Shown one piece after another: positions 1 through 7,625 of a DNA stretch of 64,000 nucleotides (its first letter is position 1; each line of letters begins with the position of its first letter). The translations under genes and the position numbers were made by a program. Source of the stretch: Roseovarius indicus. GTDB taxonomy: Bacteria > Pseudomonadota > Alphaproteobacteria > Rhodobacterales > Rhodobacteraceae. The notes beneath the pieces are model-generated. The model saw nothing but the letters and a program-made list of their open reading frames with translations, had not been told where the DNA came from and did no database searches. Where the stretch lies: the NCBI RefSeq assembly GCF_008728195.1, contig NZ_CP031598.1, positions 2,542,001 to 2,606,000 of the forward strand, given 5' to 3'.

Positions 1-289
1 GGGCGGGTGTGCCGGGCTGGATCGGGGGCATGGTGAGCTTGCGGGCCATGCCGCCCTGGGCGAGGTGCAGCGCACCGGTTTCGATGGCGGTGACGACCGC
101 GTAGCCGAGGTGGTCGCCGCGGGCGAGCTTGCGAATGTCGCCCGAGGCGGTCCGCACCAGCGCTGCGGAGCCGTCGCCGCGGACGAAGGTGCCCAGCAGC
201 ACGGCCTTGTCGAGGGGCAGGACGTTCAGGTCTGTCGCCTCGAAGGCGGCTTTCAGGGCGGGCGGTGTGGTGTCGGTGTCTTGTGCCAT
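1..289 (-). CDS. Partial protein of unknown function (runs off left edge)
   Basis: An ATG at 289 opens a frame that stays open to the window edge, so about 96 N-terminal residues are visible. The pattern (LNVLPLDKAVLLGTF, then ALVRT..GD..KL..GDHLG..VV..I) loosely resembles the beta-rich homology region of GspC/PilP-type secretion and pilus proteins. No signal peptide or membrane segment is seen in this part. It lies downstream of purF on the same strand, separated by about 140 bases. The function is not recognised and the GspC/PilP resemblance is only by eye. Confidence 0.6.
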   Translation of the reverse strand, partial: MAQDTDTTPPALKAAFEATDLNVLPLDKAVLLGTFVRGDGSAALVRTASGDIRKLARGDHLGYAVVTAIETGALHLAQGGMARKLTMPPIQPGTPA

Positions 290-314
290 AGAATCGGGTC
301 CGTGGATGCGAAAC

Positions 315-333
315 GGCGCGCCAGAGGCGCGCC
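315..333 (-). terminator. Weak hairpin downstream of purF
   Basis: GGCGCGCC, a three-base AGA loop and a second GGCGCGCC form an 8-bp GC hairpin about 100 bases past the purF stop. On the minus strand it is followed by GTTTCG rather than a real T-run, so termination would be weak. Confidence 0.35.
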
Positions 334-429
334 GAGGCGGGGGGTGTAGGGGAGTTCGCGCCCCGGTAAAAGGCCCGTGGAGCGCTGTGCGCGGAAAGCT
401 GCTTGCTGCGCCCGGGAAAGGGCGGCGGG

Positions 430-1893
430 TTACTCCGCCGCCTTGAGCTGGAAGCCCTTCTCGATCTGGTCGGAGGGTTCGACCGGGTAGTCGCCCGAGA
501 AGCAGGCATCGCAATATTGCGGGCATTTCGCATCACGGCCCGAGGCCTCGCCGACCGCGCGGTAGAGCCCGTCGAGCGAGATGAACTTCAGGCTGTCGAC
601 CGCGAGATGTTCGCGCATCTCGTCTTCCGACATGGTGGCCGCCAGCAGCTTGTCGCGCTGGGGCGTGTCGACCCCGTAGAAGCAGGGCCAGGCCGTGGGG
701 GGGCTGGCGATGCGGAAATGCACCTCCTTGGCGCCGGCGTCGAGGATCATTTCCTTGATCTTGCGCGAGGTGGTGCCGCGCACGACGCTGTCATCGACGA
801 GGATGACGCGCTTGCCCTCGATCAGGGCCCGGTTGACGTTCAGCTTGAGCCGGACGCCCATGTTGCGGATCTGCTCGGTGGGCTCGATGAAGGTACGGCC
901 CATGTACTGGTTCCGGACGATGCCCATGGCGTAGGGGATGCCGGATTCCTGGCTGAAACCGATGGCCGCGGGCGTGCCGCTGTCGGGGACCGGGCAGACG
1001 AGGTCGGCGTCGACGGGGGCCTCGCGGGCCAGTTCGATGCCGATCTGGCTGCGGGTTTCATAGACCGAACGGCCGCCGATGATGCTGTCGGGGCGCGAGA
1101 AATAGACGTGCTCGAAGATGCAGAAGCGCGACTTGGCCGGGCGGAAAGGCCGGTGGCTTTCGACGCCGTCATTGGTGATGACGACCATCTCGCCCGGCTC
1201 GATCTCGCGCACGAAACGCGCGCCGATGATGTCGAGCGCGCAGGTTTCCGACGACAGCACCCAGCCATCGCCGACCTGTCCCAGCACCAACGGGCGCACG
1301 CCCAGCGGGTCGCGGACGCCGATCAGCTTGGTGCGGGTCATGGCCACGACCGAGAACGCCCCTTCGACCCGGCGCAGCGCGTCTTCCATCCGTTCGGGGA
1401 TGTTGCGCTGAAGCGAGCGGGCCATCAGGTGGATGATGCATTCGCTGTCGGAGTTGGACTGGAAGATCGAGCCACGCTCGATCAGCTCGCGGCGGAGCGC
1501 GTCGGCATTGGTGATGTTGCCGTTATGCGCGATGGCCGCGCCGCCCATGGCAAACTCGCCGAAGAAGGGCTGCACGTCGCGGATGACGGGGGCCTTACCC
1601 CCGGCGGTGGAATAGCGCACGTGGCCGATCGAGAGCGGCCCCGGCAGGGTTTCCATCAGCGATTGGCGGGTGAAGTTGTCGCGCACGTAGCCGAAGCGGC
1701 GGGCAGAGTTGAACCCCTGCTCGGCGTCATGGCTGACGATGCCGCCGGCCTCCTGCCCGCGGTGCTGCAGGGCGTGAAGGCCGAGGGCCACGAAGTTGGC
1801 GGCATCGGCAACGCCGATGACACCGAAAATACCGCATTCCTCGCGCAGTTTGTCGTCGTCGAAGGGATGGGCGGGGGGCATTTGCTTGGGCAA
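430..1893 (-). CDS. purF: Amidophosphoribosyltransferase PurF
   Basis: First committed step of purine synthesis: PRPP plus glutamine gives 5-phosphoribosylamine (cytoplasmic). The 487-aa length is typical. The class II glutaminase nucleophile Cys20 (EECGIFGV) follows a short propeptide, as in the Bacillus-type enzyme. The PRPP loop is present (VILVDDSVVRGTTS). Cysteines in SRFCIF, WPCFYG and C-terminal YCDACF match the 4Fe-4S ligands of that class. The start at 1893 is TTG with CGGAG seven bases upstream. An in-frame ATG at 1881 has no comparably spaced ribosome-binding site. It is the last clear gene of a pqiA-like/radA/cvpA/purF run and lies 139 bases after cvpA. Confidence 0.97.
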   Translation of the reverse strand: MPKQMPPAHPFDDDKLREECGIFGVIGVADAANFVALGLHALQHRGQEAGGIVSHDAEQGFNSARRFGYVRDNFTRQSLMETLPGPLSIGHVRYSTAGGKAPVIRDVQPFFGEFAMGGAAIAHNGNITNADALRRELIERGSIFQSNSDSECIIHLMARSLQRNIPERMEDALRRVEGAFSVVAMTRTKLIGVRDPLGVRPLVLGQVGDGWVLSSETCALDIIGARFVREIEPGEMVVITNDGVESHRPFRPAKSRFCIFEHVYFSRPDSIIGGRSVYETRSQIGIELAREAPVDADLVCPVPDSGTPAAIGFSQESGIPYAMGIVRNQYMGRTFIEPTEQIRNMGVRLKLNVNRALIEGKRVILVDDSVVRGTTSRKIKEMILDAGAKEVHFRIASPPTAWPCFYGVDTPQRDKLLAATMSEDEMREHLAVDSLKFISLDGLYRAVGEASGRDAKCPQYCDACFSGDYPVEPSDQIEKGFQLKAAE

Positions 1894-1926
1894 GGGGCAG
1901 CTCCGAATCTCACGGTATGCCAGTCA

Positions 1927-1942
1927 CGCCCTACATAGGGCG
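1927..1942. promoter_or_regulatory. Palindrome in the purF leader
   Basis: CGCCCTA-CA-TAGGGCG is a perfect 7-bp inverted repeat about 35 bases upstream of the purF start. It could be an operator or a short leader hairpin. No regulator was identified, so the role is inferred from position only. Confidence 0.3.
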
Positions 1943-2000
1943 ACATCCAGCCGATGTCACGAAACTATCATGAAAGTGATCTTACGGAAGGTAAGGGTGT

Positions 2001-2023
2001 GGCCCCGGTGCTGTGCCGGGGCC
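2001..2023 (-). terminator. Hairpin after cvpA
   Basis: GGCCCCGG, seven bases, CCGGGGCC: a perfect 8-bp stem starting about 10 bases past the cvpA stop. It has no T-run on the minus strand, so it is at most a partial terminator or RNA-stability hairpin between cvpA and purF. Confidence 0.4.
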
Positions 2024-2032
2024 GGGTGGCGC

Positions 2033-2590
2033 TTACGAGGGCTCGCACGCGCCCACCAGTTCCTCGTATTGGCGGGTGATCCAGCCGAGCGCGGCTTCGG
2101 GGTCGCGGTCTTCGACATTGTCGGTCAGGCGGGCGAAGACGCGGGCCGAGCGGCTGTCGTCGATGATCTCGATATCCTGGCTGGTGATGATCGTCTCGTA
2201 GACGAAATAGGCGATGGCCACGAGCAGCACGCCGCGGGCGACGCCGAAGAGGAAGCCGAGCGCCTGGTCGATGCCGCCCAGGGCCGAGCGCTGGACCAGC
2301 GACGAGAAGAGCGGCGTGATCAGCGAGGCGGCGATGAGCGCTATGGCGAAGATGGCGGTGAAGGCCGCGATCATCGAAAGCTCGCAGCTGTCGGCGATGA
2401 AGTCGCCCACCACCGGGATTTCCTTGACCAGCGGTTCGATCTGGGGCGCGAAGATGAAGGCGAGGATGCCGGCCGCGACCCAGCCGGCGATGGCCAGCGC
2501 CTCGCGGACGAGGCCGCGGGAATAGGCCAGCAGGGCCGACAGCACGATGACGAGCGCCACGACGCCGTCGATGATGGTGAAGCCTTCCAT
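2033..2590 (-). CDS. cvpA: CvpA family inner-membrane protein
   Basis: A 185-aa membrane protein of the colicin V production (CvpA) family. It has about four hydrophobic segments (residues roughly 5-24, 30-47, 70-92, 110-130) and the N-terminal pattern of the family (DGVVALVIVLSALLAYSRG, then EAL.I.GW). The C-terminal 50 residues are polar and cytoplasmic-looking. CvpA homologues sit next to purF in many proteobacteria, as here, but the molecular role is still unclear (envelope integrity and stress are reported). It starts 26 bases after radA, so co-transcription is likely. Confidence 0.93.
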   Translation of the reverse strand: MEGFTIIDGVVALVIVLSALLAYSRGLVREALAIAGWVAAGILAFIFAPQIEPLVKEIPVVGDFIADSCELSMIAAFTAIFAIALIAASLITPLFSSLVQRSALGGIDQALGFLFGVARGVLLVAIAYFVYETIITSQDIEIIDDSRSARVFARLTDNVEDRDPEAALGWITRQYEELVGACEPS

Positions 2591-2616
2591 ACGCTCTTCC
2601 TGTCCCTTTGTCGCGC

Positions 2617-3981
2617 TTAACCTGCGCCGAAAATGTCGCCGACGAAAGCGGTCAGATCGCCGTATTCGTCAAGGCGCATGCCACCCGCTCCGCCCGGCTT
2701 GCCGCCGGCCGGCACGATCGCGGACGTGAAACCAAGTTTTTGCGCCTCTTTCAACCTGTTTTCCGTCTGCGACACCGGGCGGAGCGCGCCGGACAGGGAT
2801 ATTTCCCCGAAAACCGCCGCTTCAGGCGGGAGGGCGATGTCTTCGCGGGCGCTGAGGAGGGCCGAGGCGACGGCGAGGTCGGCGGCGGGTTCGGAGATCT
2901 TTATGCCGCCGGCGACGTTGAGGTAGACGTCGAGCCCGGCGAAGGGGATGCCGCAGCGGGCCTCGAGCACGGCGAGGATCATGGCGAGGCGGGCGCTGTC
3001 CCAGCCGACGACGGCGCGGCGGGGCTGGGCCGTGGTGGTGGGGGCGACGAGGGCTTGCAGCTCGACGAGGAGGGGGCGGGTGCCCTCGATGCCGGCGAAG
3101 ACGACGGAGCCCGGCGAGGGGGTGCCGCGGCCGGAGAGGAAGAGCTCGGAGGGGTTGGAAACCTCTTCGAGGCCGCGGCCGGTCATCTCGAAGACGCCGA
3201 TCTCGTCGGCGGGACCGAAGCGGTTCTTGACCGAGCGGAGGATGCGGAACTGATGCCCGCGCTCGCCTTCGAAATACAGGACCGTGTCGACCATGTGCTC
3301 GACGACGCGGGGGCCGGCGATCTGGCCTTCCTTGGTGACGTGGCCCACGAGGATGACCGAGCAGCCCTTGCGCTTTGCGAAGGTGGTGAGTTCGTGGGCG
3401 GCGGCGCGGACCTGGGCGACGGAGCCGGGGGCGCTGTCGACGGTGTCGACCCACATGGTCTGGATCGAGTCGATGATGACGAGGCCGGGGGCCTCGGAGT
3501 CCAGAGTGGTGAGGATGTCGCGCAGGGAGGTGGCGGTGGCGAGCTTGACCGGTGCCTCGGTGAGGCCGAGGCGGGCGGCGCGCATGCGGATCTGGGCGGT
3601 GGCCTCTTCGCCGGAAATATAGAGCGTTTTCAGGCCCTTCTCGGCGAAGCGGGCCGCGGCCTGGAGGAGCAGGGTGGATTTGCCGATGCCCGGATCGCCG
3701 CCCACCAGCGTGGCCGAGGCGGGCACGAGACCGCCGCCGAGAACGCGGTCGAGCTCGGCGATGCCGGAGCCGGAGCGGGGCGGCGGCGTCTCCTTGGTGG
3801 CGAGGTCGGTGAGGGCGATGGCGGCGCCGCGTTTGGCGCCCAAGGCCTTCTTGCCGGGGCCGGCGGAGAGGGGGGCTTCCTCGATGATGGTGTTCCATTC
3901 GCCGCACGCGTCGCAGCGCCCGGACCACTTGGAGTGGACGGCGCCGCAGGCGGTGCAGGTGAAGGAGGCTTGTTTGGCCAT
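2617..3981 (-). CDS. radA: DNA repair protein RadA (Sms)
   Basis: RecA-related branch-migration ATPase of recombination repair. The 454-aa product starts with the canonical MAKQ and a C4 zinc finger (Cys9, Cys12, Cys23, Cys26). Walker A is GGDPGIGKS at 95-103, and the RadA-specific KNRFG motif (VKNRFGPADEIG) is present, followed by a Lon-like C-terminal domain. An ATG 12 codons upstream is open, but the family alignment favours 3981. It lies 7 bases after the pqiA-like gene and 26 before cvpA, an operon arrangement. Confidence 0.97.
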   Translation of the reverse strand: MAKQASFTCTACGAVHSKWSGRCDACGEWNTIIEEAPLSAGPGKKALGAKRGAAIALTDLATKETPPPRSGSGIAELDRVLGGGLVPASATLVGGDPGIGKSTLLLQAAARFAEKGLKTLYISGEEATAQIRMRAARLGLTEAPVKLATATSLRDILTTLDSEAPGLVIIDSIQTMWVDTVDSAPGSVAQVRAAAHELTTFAKRKGCSVILVGHVTKEGQIAGPRVVEHMVDTVLYFEGERGHQFRILRSVKNRFGPADEIGVFEMTGRGLEEVSNPSELFLSGRGTPSPGSVVFAGIEGTRPLLVELQALVAPTTTAQPRRAVVGWDSARLAMILAVLEARCGIPFAGLDVYLNVAGGIKISEPAADLAVASALLSAREDIALPPEAAVFGEISLSGALRPVSQTENRLKEAQKLGFTSAIVPAGGKPGGAGGMRLDEYGDLTAFVGDIFGAG

Positions 3982-3988
3982 GGGGGTG

Positions 3989-4468
3989 TTAGTGCCTGCT
4001 GTTTGGGTCGGTGGCAAGCGGCTCGTCGCGCCCTTGCAGGCGCGCCTCGCGGGCCGTGAGGATCGAGAGGGCGAGGGAGGCGAGGATGCAGGCGGTGAAG
4101 AGGTAGAGGCCCCAGGCGGTTTCGATCCGGCCGATGCCGATGCCCTTCAGGATGGTGATGTAGAGGGCGATGAGGAAGATGTCGGCCATGGCGAGTTTGC
4201 CCAGGATATGCAGGGCCGGGAGCACGGCGCGGTCGAGCAGGTGGAAGTGCACCAGCGCGAGGCCGAGGGTTTTGAGATAGGGGGCGAAGAGGGCGAAGAT
4301 CGTGACGATGAGGGCCAGGATGACGTCGGATTGCCAGAGGGATTGAAGGCCCGAGATGACGGAGATTTCCGACAGCCCGAAGAGCGGCAGCATGCCGGCG
4401 CGCATCATCGGGGCGAACCACGAGACGGGGAAGAGGACGAGGAGGGCGAGGTTGGCGTAGCGGAGCAT
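3989..4468 (-). CDS. PqiA-like (paraquat-inducible protein A) membrane protein
   Basis: A 159-aa polytopic protein with about four membrane segments. It resembles one half of PqiA: an N-terminal segment with PVSWFAPMM, then LKTLGLALV, and the family-like GKLAMADIFLIALYI. PqiA proteins are integral membrane partners of MCE-type lipid-transport systems. The single-unit length fits the short alphaproteobacterial form. Start ATG at 4468 was chosen because the frame upstream is Pro/Thr-rich and non-protein-like. It ends 7 bases before radA. Four 11-bp direct repeats lie 120-165 bases upstream. Confidence 0.75.
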   Translation of the reverse strand: MLRYANLALLVLFPVSWFAPMMRAGMLPLFGLSEISVISGLQSLWQSDVILALIVTIFALFAPYLKTLGLALVHFHLLDRAVLPALHILGKLAMADIFLIALYITILKGIGIGRIETAWGLYLFTACILASLALSILTAREARLQGRDEPLATDPNSRH

Positions 4469-4588
4469 GGCGTCGGATGTGTGAAAGGTTAGGCAGAGGT
4501 AAACGGTGCGGACGGGGGCGGCAAGCGGTGTGGCGCCGCGTTTTGGGCGAATCGGGGTTAACGGCGTTGTTTTGCGGGGAAAGGGCGG

Positions 4589-4632
4589 GTCGGTATCGCG
4601 TCGGTATAACGTCGGTATTGCGTCGGTGTTTT
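4589..4632. repeat. Four 11-bp direct repeats (iteron-like)
   Basis: Units GTCGGTATCGC, GTCGGTATAAC, GTCGGTATTGC and GTCGGTGTTTT are directly abutting. The core GTCGGTAT is invariant in the first three and decays in the fourth. An 11-bp period places the cores on one face of the helix, as expected for a cooperatively bound regulator. They lie 121-164 bases upstream of the pqiA-like start codon. No cognate regulator was identified. Confidence 0.7.
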
Positions 4633-4783
4633 TCGCGGTGGTCGGCGGGGTTAACGGGGCGTGCGGTGTGGGTAGGGTTTGGTGAGTTTTTGAGGGGGAG
4701 GGTTGCGGGATGGTTTTTTGTGTGGAGACTCGGCTTGTAACCGGGACGGGTGTGATTAGGCGAAGCTGGCGGTTTGGGGCGAC

Positions 4784-4917
4784 GGGCGAGCGCCGGGCCG
4801 TGGGGAGGCGCTGCAACAGTTTTGGCTTAAGCTTTATGGTGCCAAATACATCTTCCCCAAGAACGTTGTGCAACATCGCCAAAGCGCCTGCCCGTCGGGA
4901 CGGACCGGCGCTCGCCC
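4784..4917. repeat. Intergenic hairpin element, copy 1 of 3
   Basis: Bounded by a 17-bp inverted repeat (4784-4800 and 4901-4917, one mismatch). The interior shares blocks with the copies at 25778 and 33818: CTTTATGGTG..CCAA..ACATCT in the middle, and CGTCGGGACGG just inside the right arm. The arms themselves differ from the other copies but still pair. It is followed at once by a small hairpin (GCGCC-TAC-GGCGC). No coding potential was seen. Confidence 0.75.
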
Positions 4918-4984
4918 GGCGCCTACGGCGCTATTCGGGCGTGTGCCATGATCATCCGTGGCCGGGTTTGAAGGAGCAGGGCGT

Positions 4985-5002
4985 GGTGGGTTGGCACCCA
5001 CC
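4985..5002. repeat. Short palindrome (GGTGGGT-TGGC-ACCCACC)
   Basis: A 7-bp hairpin with a 4-base loop followed by CTACG, just past the mlaF stop. A related arrangement (CGGGCT-GA-AGCCCG then ACCTACG) occurs at 43442-43455. Such small hairpins ending in CTACG are probably dispersed intergenic repeats; here it may also serve as a weak terminator for mlaF. Confidence 0.45.
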
Positions 5003-5007
5003 CTACG

Positions 5008-5754
5008 TCACCGCACCGCTTCGATCGGGCCTTCGGGGCTGCCGGTGATGAACTGGGCGAGGTAGGGGTCGCCGGAAGTGTCCATCTCGGACACGGGTCC
5101 CGTCCACTGGATCACGCCGTCATGGAGCATGGCGACGTTGTCGGCGATGGCGCGGACGGAGGTCATGTCGTGGGTGATGGTCATGGCGGTGGCGCCCATT
5201 TCGGTGACGATCTCGCGGATGAGGTCGTTGATGACGCCGGCCATGATCGGGTCGAGCCCGGTGGTGGGCTCGTCGAAAAAGATGATCTCGGGCTCGGCGG
5301 CGATGGCGCGGGCGAGGCCGACACGTTTCTGCATGCCGCCCGAAAGCTCGGCCGGGAAGAGATCGGCCTGTTCGGGTTTGAGGCCGACGCGGCGGAGTTT
5401 CTCGATGGCGATTTCGCGGGCCTCGGCCTTGGGCCGTTTGAGCGAGCCGCGCAGGAGGCGGAAGGCGACGTTCTGCCAGACCGGGAGCGAGTCGAAGAGC
5501 GCGCCGCCCTGGAAGAGCATGCCGAAGCGGGCGAGGAAGGCGTCGCGGTCGCCCTTGGTGACGTCCTTGCCGTCGAGCGTGATGAGGCCGCTGTCGGGCC
5601 GGACCAGCCCCAGCACGCATTTCAGCGCGACCGACTTGCCGGTGCCCGAGCCGCCGATGATGACCATCGAGGTGGCGGAGGGAATCGTCAGGTTGACGCC
5701 GCGCAGGACGCGGTTGCTGCCGAAGGCTTTATGGACGTCCTTGAGCTCTATCAT
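5008..5754 (-). CDS. mlaF: ABC transporter ATPase, MlaF type (lipid asymmetry)
   Basis: 248-aa ATPase of an Mla-type phospholipid transporter at the inner membrane. Walker A is GGSGTGKS at 34-41, then the signature LSGGMQKRVGLARA and Walker B IIFFDEPTTGLDP, followed by the switch His (TITHD). Its ATG overlaps the mlaE stop by 4 bases (ATGA), so translation is coupled. Members of this family pair with an MlaE permease and an MCE protein (MlaD). No MCE gene is visible in this window, so it must be encoded elsewhere or the ATPase works with another partner. Confidence 0.92.
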   Translation of the reverse strand: MIELKDVHKAFGSNRVLRGVNLTIPSATSMVIIGGSGTGKSVALKCVLGLVRPDSGLITLDGKDVTKGDRDAFLARFGMLFQGGALFDSLPVWQNVAFRLLRGSLKRPKAEAREIAIEKLRRVGLKPEQADLFPAELSGGMQKRVGLARAIAAEPEIIFFDEPTTGLDPIMAGVINDLIREIVTEMGATAMTITHDMTSVRAIADNVAMLHDGVIQWTGPVSEMDTSGDPYLAQFITGSPEGPIEAVR

Positions 5755-6536
5755 ATCGTGAAGAAGATGCTGGTGAGGAGGAAGTTGGCGGCGAGGATCA
5801 GGACGGCGGCGGCTTCCACCGCGGATTTGGTGGCGCGGCCGACGCCTTGCGCGCCGCGGCCGGTGTTCATGCCGTAGTAGCAGCCGAGCAAAGTGGCGAT
5901 GAAGCCGAAGGCGGCGCCCTTGACCAGCGAGGAGACGACATCGCGGGTTTCGATGAAGTCGAAGGTGTTCTGGAGGTAGGCGGAGGCGTTGAAGCCCAGG
6001 CTTTTGACGCCCACGACATAGCCGCCGAGGATGCCGATGATGTCGCCCACGCCCACCAGCACCGGCACCATGATGAGGCCGGCCAGCACGCGGGGCACGG
6101 TGAGGTATTTCATCGGGTGGGTCGAGAGGGTGACGAGCGCGTCGATCTGCTCGGTCACCTTCATGGTGGCGATTTCGGCGGCGATGGAGGAGGTGACGCG
6201 GGCCGCGACCATCAGGCCCACGAGGACGGGGCCCAACTCGCGGACCATGCCGATGGCGACGATCTGGGGCACCACGGCCTCGGCATTGAAGCGGGAGCCG
6301 CCGGAGTAGATTTGCAGGGCCAGCGCGCCGCCGGTGAAGATGGCGGTGAGGCCGACGACGGGGAGGCTGAAATAGCCGACGTTCAGCAGGCTTTGCAGGA
6401 TTTCCTTGAGGTAGATCGGCGGGCGGACGACGTGGGAGAGCGTCTGGCCGCCATAGATCGCCAGCCGGCCGATCAGTGCGAGCCCGCCCATCACCGCGCG
6501 GCCGATGGCGGCCAGGAAGGCGGTGATCCAGCTCAT
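5751..6536 (-). CDS. mlaE: MlaE family ABC transporter permease
   Basis: 261-aa integral membrane permease of the MlaE/YrbE family, with about five or six membrane segments. Family landmarks include [40 protein letters not shown] and PRVLAG.IMVPVL. It partners MlaF in ATP-driven lipid movement between membranes. The stop of alr overlaps its start by 4 bases and its own stop overlaps the mlaF start by 4, giving an alr-mlaE-mlaF translationally coupled unit. Confidence 0.93.
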   Translation of the reverse strand: MSWITAFLAAIGRAVMGGLALIGRLAIYGGQTLSHVVRPPIYLKEILQSLLNVGYFSLPVVGLTAIFTGGALALQIYSGGSRFNAEAVVPQIVAIGMVRELGPVLVGLMVAARVTSSIAAEIATMKVTEQIDALVTLSTHPMKYLTVPRVLAGLIMVPVLVGVGDIIGILGGYVVGVKSLGFNASAYLQNTFDFIETRDVVSSLVKGAAFGFIATLLGCYYGMNTGRGAQGVGRATKSAVEAAAVLILAANFLLTSIFFTI

Positions 6537-7576
6537 CCGCCGATATACCGTCGGGAATAGCGGGGGCCGAGGGAGGTGAGGATCTCGTAGCCGATGGTGT
6601 CGGCATTGTCGGCGAGCGTGTCGATCGACTGGTGCCGGCCCATGAGCTCGAGCGTGGCCGGGTCGGAGCCGGAGGGCAGGTCGGTGATGTCGACGCCGAT
6701 CAGGTCCATCGAGATGCGGCCGGCGATCGGGCAGGGCGTGTCGCCCGCGTAGAGGTGGGTTTTGGGCCCGAGGGCGCGCAGGATGCCGTCGGCGTAGCCC
6801 GCCGAGACGGTGGCGATGCGGGTTTCACGCTCGGCTGTGAAGCTGTTGGCATAGCCCACGGTTTCGCCCTTCACGAGGTTGCGGCACTGGATGACGGGGA
6901 TGTCGAGCGTGACCACGGGGGCCGCGTCGATATAGGGCAGGCCGCCATAGGCGCCGATGCCGGGGCGGGTCATCTCGAAATGGTAGTCGGGGCCGAGGAG
7001 CACGCCGCCGGTATTGGCCAGCGACCGGGGCACGCCGAGCCCGTCGGTGAGCTCGGTGAAGGTCTTGAGCTGCTGCGCGTTCATCGGGTGGTCGGGCTCG
7101 TCGGCGCAGGCGAGGTGGCTCATCAGGAGGGTGGGGCGCTGTTCGAGCGCGACCTGGGCCACGGCGCCCCATTCGGCGGGCTCCATCCCCAGCCGGTTCA
7201 TGCCCGAATCGAGCTGGATGCCGAACGGGTGGCCCGGCAGCGCCTCGACATGGCGGATGAGCTGGTCGATGGAGTTGATCATCGGCACGAGGCCGGTGTC
7301 GTGAATCATGTCGGCATCGCCCGGCATGTGGCCGGAAAACACGTTGATGACGGGGTCTGGCCCCAGTTCCTGGCGCAGGGCTGCGCCTTCCTCGGCCATG
7401 GCGACGAAGAAGGTGCGGGCGCCTTCCTTTTGCAGGGCGCGCGCCACCTTGCCGGCGCCGAGGCCGTAGCCGTCGGCCTTGACCACGGCAGAGGTTTCGC
7501 CCGAGTTCATCGCCGCGAGGTTGCGCCAGTTGGTGCGGATCGCACCGAGATCGATTGTCAGTTTTCCGGTACCCAT
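6533..7576 (-). CDS. alr: Alanine racemase
   Basis: 347-aa PLP enzyme converting L- to D-alanine for peptidoglycan. The PLP lysine is K33 in [12 protein letters not shown], close to the usual position, and the catalytic tyrosine lies near residue 242 (ETVGYANSF). The C-terminal domain shows the conserved [11 protein letters not shown] 7576 ([14 protein letters not shown]) was chosen; upstream codons are not family-like. It is the first gene of an overlapping trio with mlaE and mlaF and starts 49 bases after the TPR gene. Confidence 0.95.
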   Translation of the reverse strand: MGTGKLTIDLGAIRTNWRNLAAMNSGETSAVVKADGYGLGAGKVARALQKEGARTFFVAMAEEGAALRQELGPDPVINVFSGHMPGDADMIHDTGLVPMINSIDQLIRHVEALPGHPFGIQLDSGMNRLGMEPAEWGAVAQVALEQRPTLLMSHLACADEPDHPMNAQQLKTFTELTDGLGVPRSLANTGGVLLGPDYHFEMTRPGIGAYGGLPYIDAAPVVTLDIPVIQCRNLVKGETVGYANSFTAERETRIATVSAGYADGILRALGPKTHLYAGDTPCPIAGRISMDLIGVDITDLPSGSDPATLELMGRHQSIDTLADNADTIGYEILTSLGPRYSRRYIGG

Positions 7577-7625
7577 GGGACGGGTTTTGACAGTCTGGGC
7601 GGAGGGGTCAAGCGGAAAGGCGGGC

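Larger units (their letters stand above)
4469..5007. other. Long intergenic region with iterons and hairpin element
   Basis: 539 bases with no convincing gene, between mlaF and the pqiA-like gene (both minus strand). It holds four 11-bp direct repeats (4589-4632), a palindrome-bounded element (4784-4917) and a short hairpin (4985-5002), each described separately. The 4640-4780 part is less GC-rich and shows nothing recognisable beyond being the probable promoter zone for the pqiA-radA-cvpA run. Confidence 0.8.
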
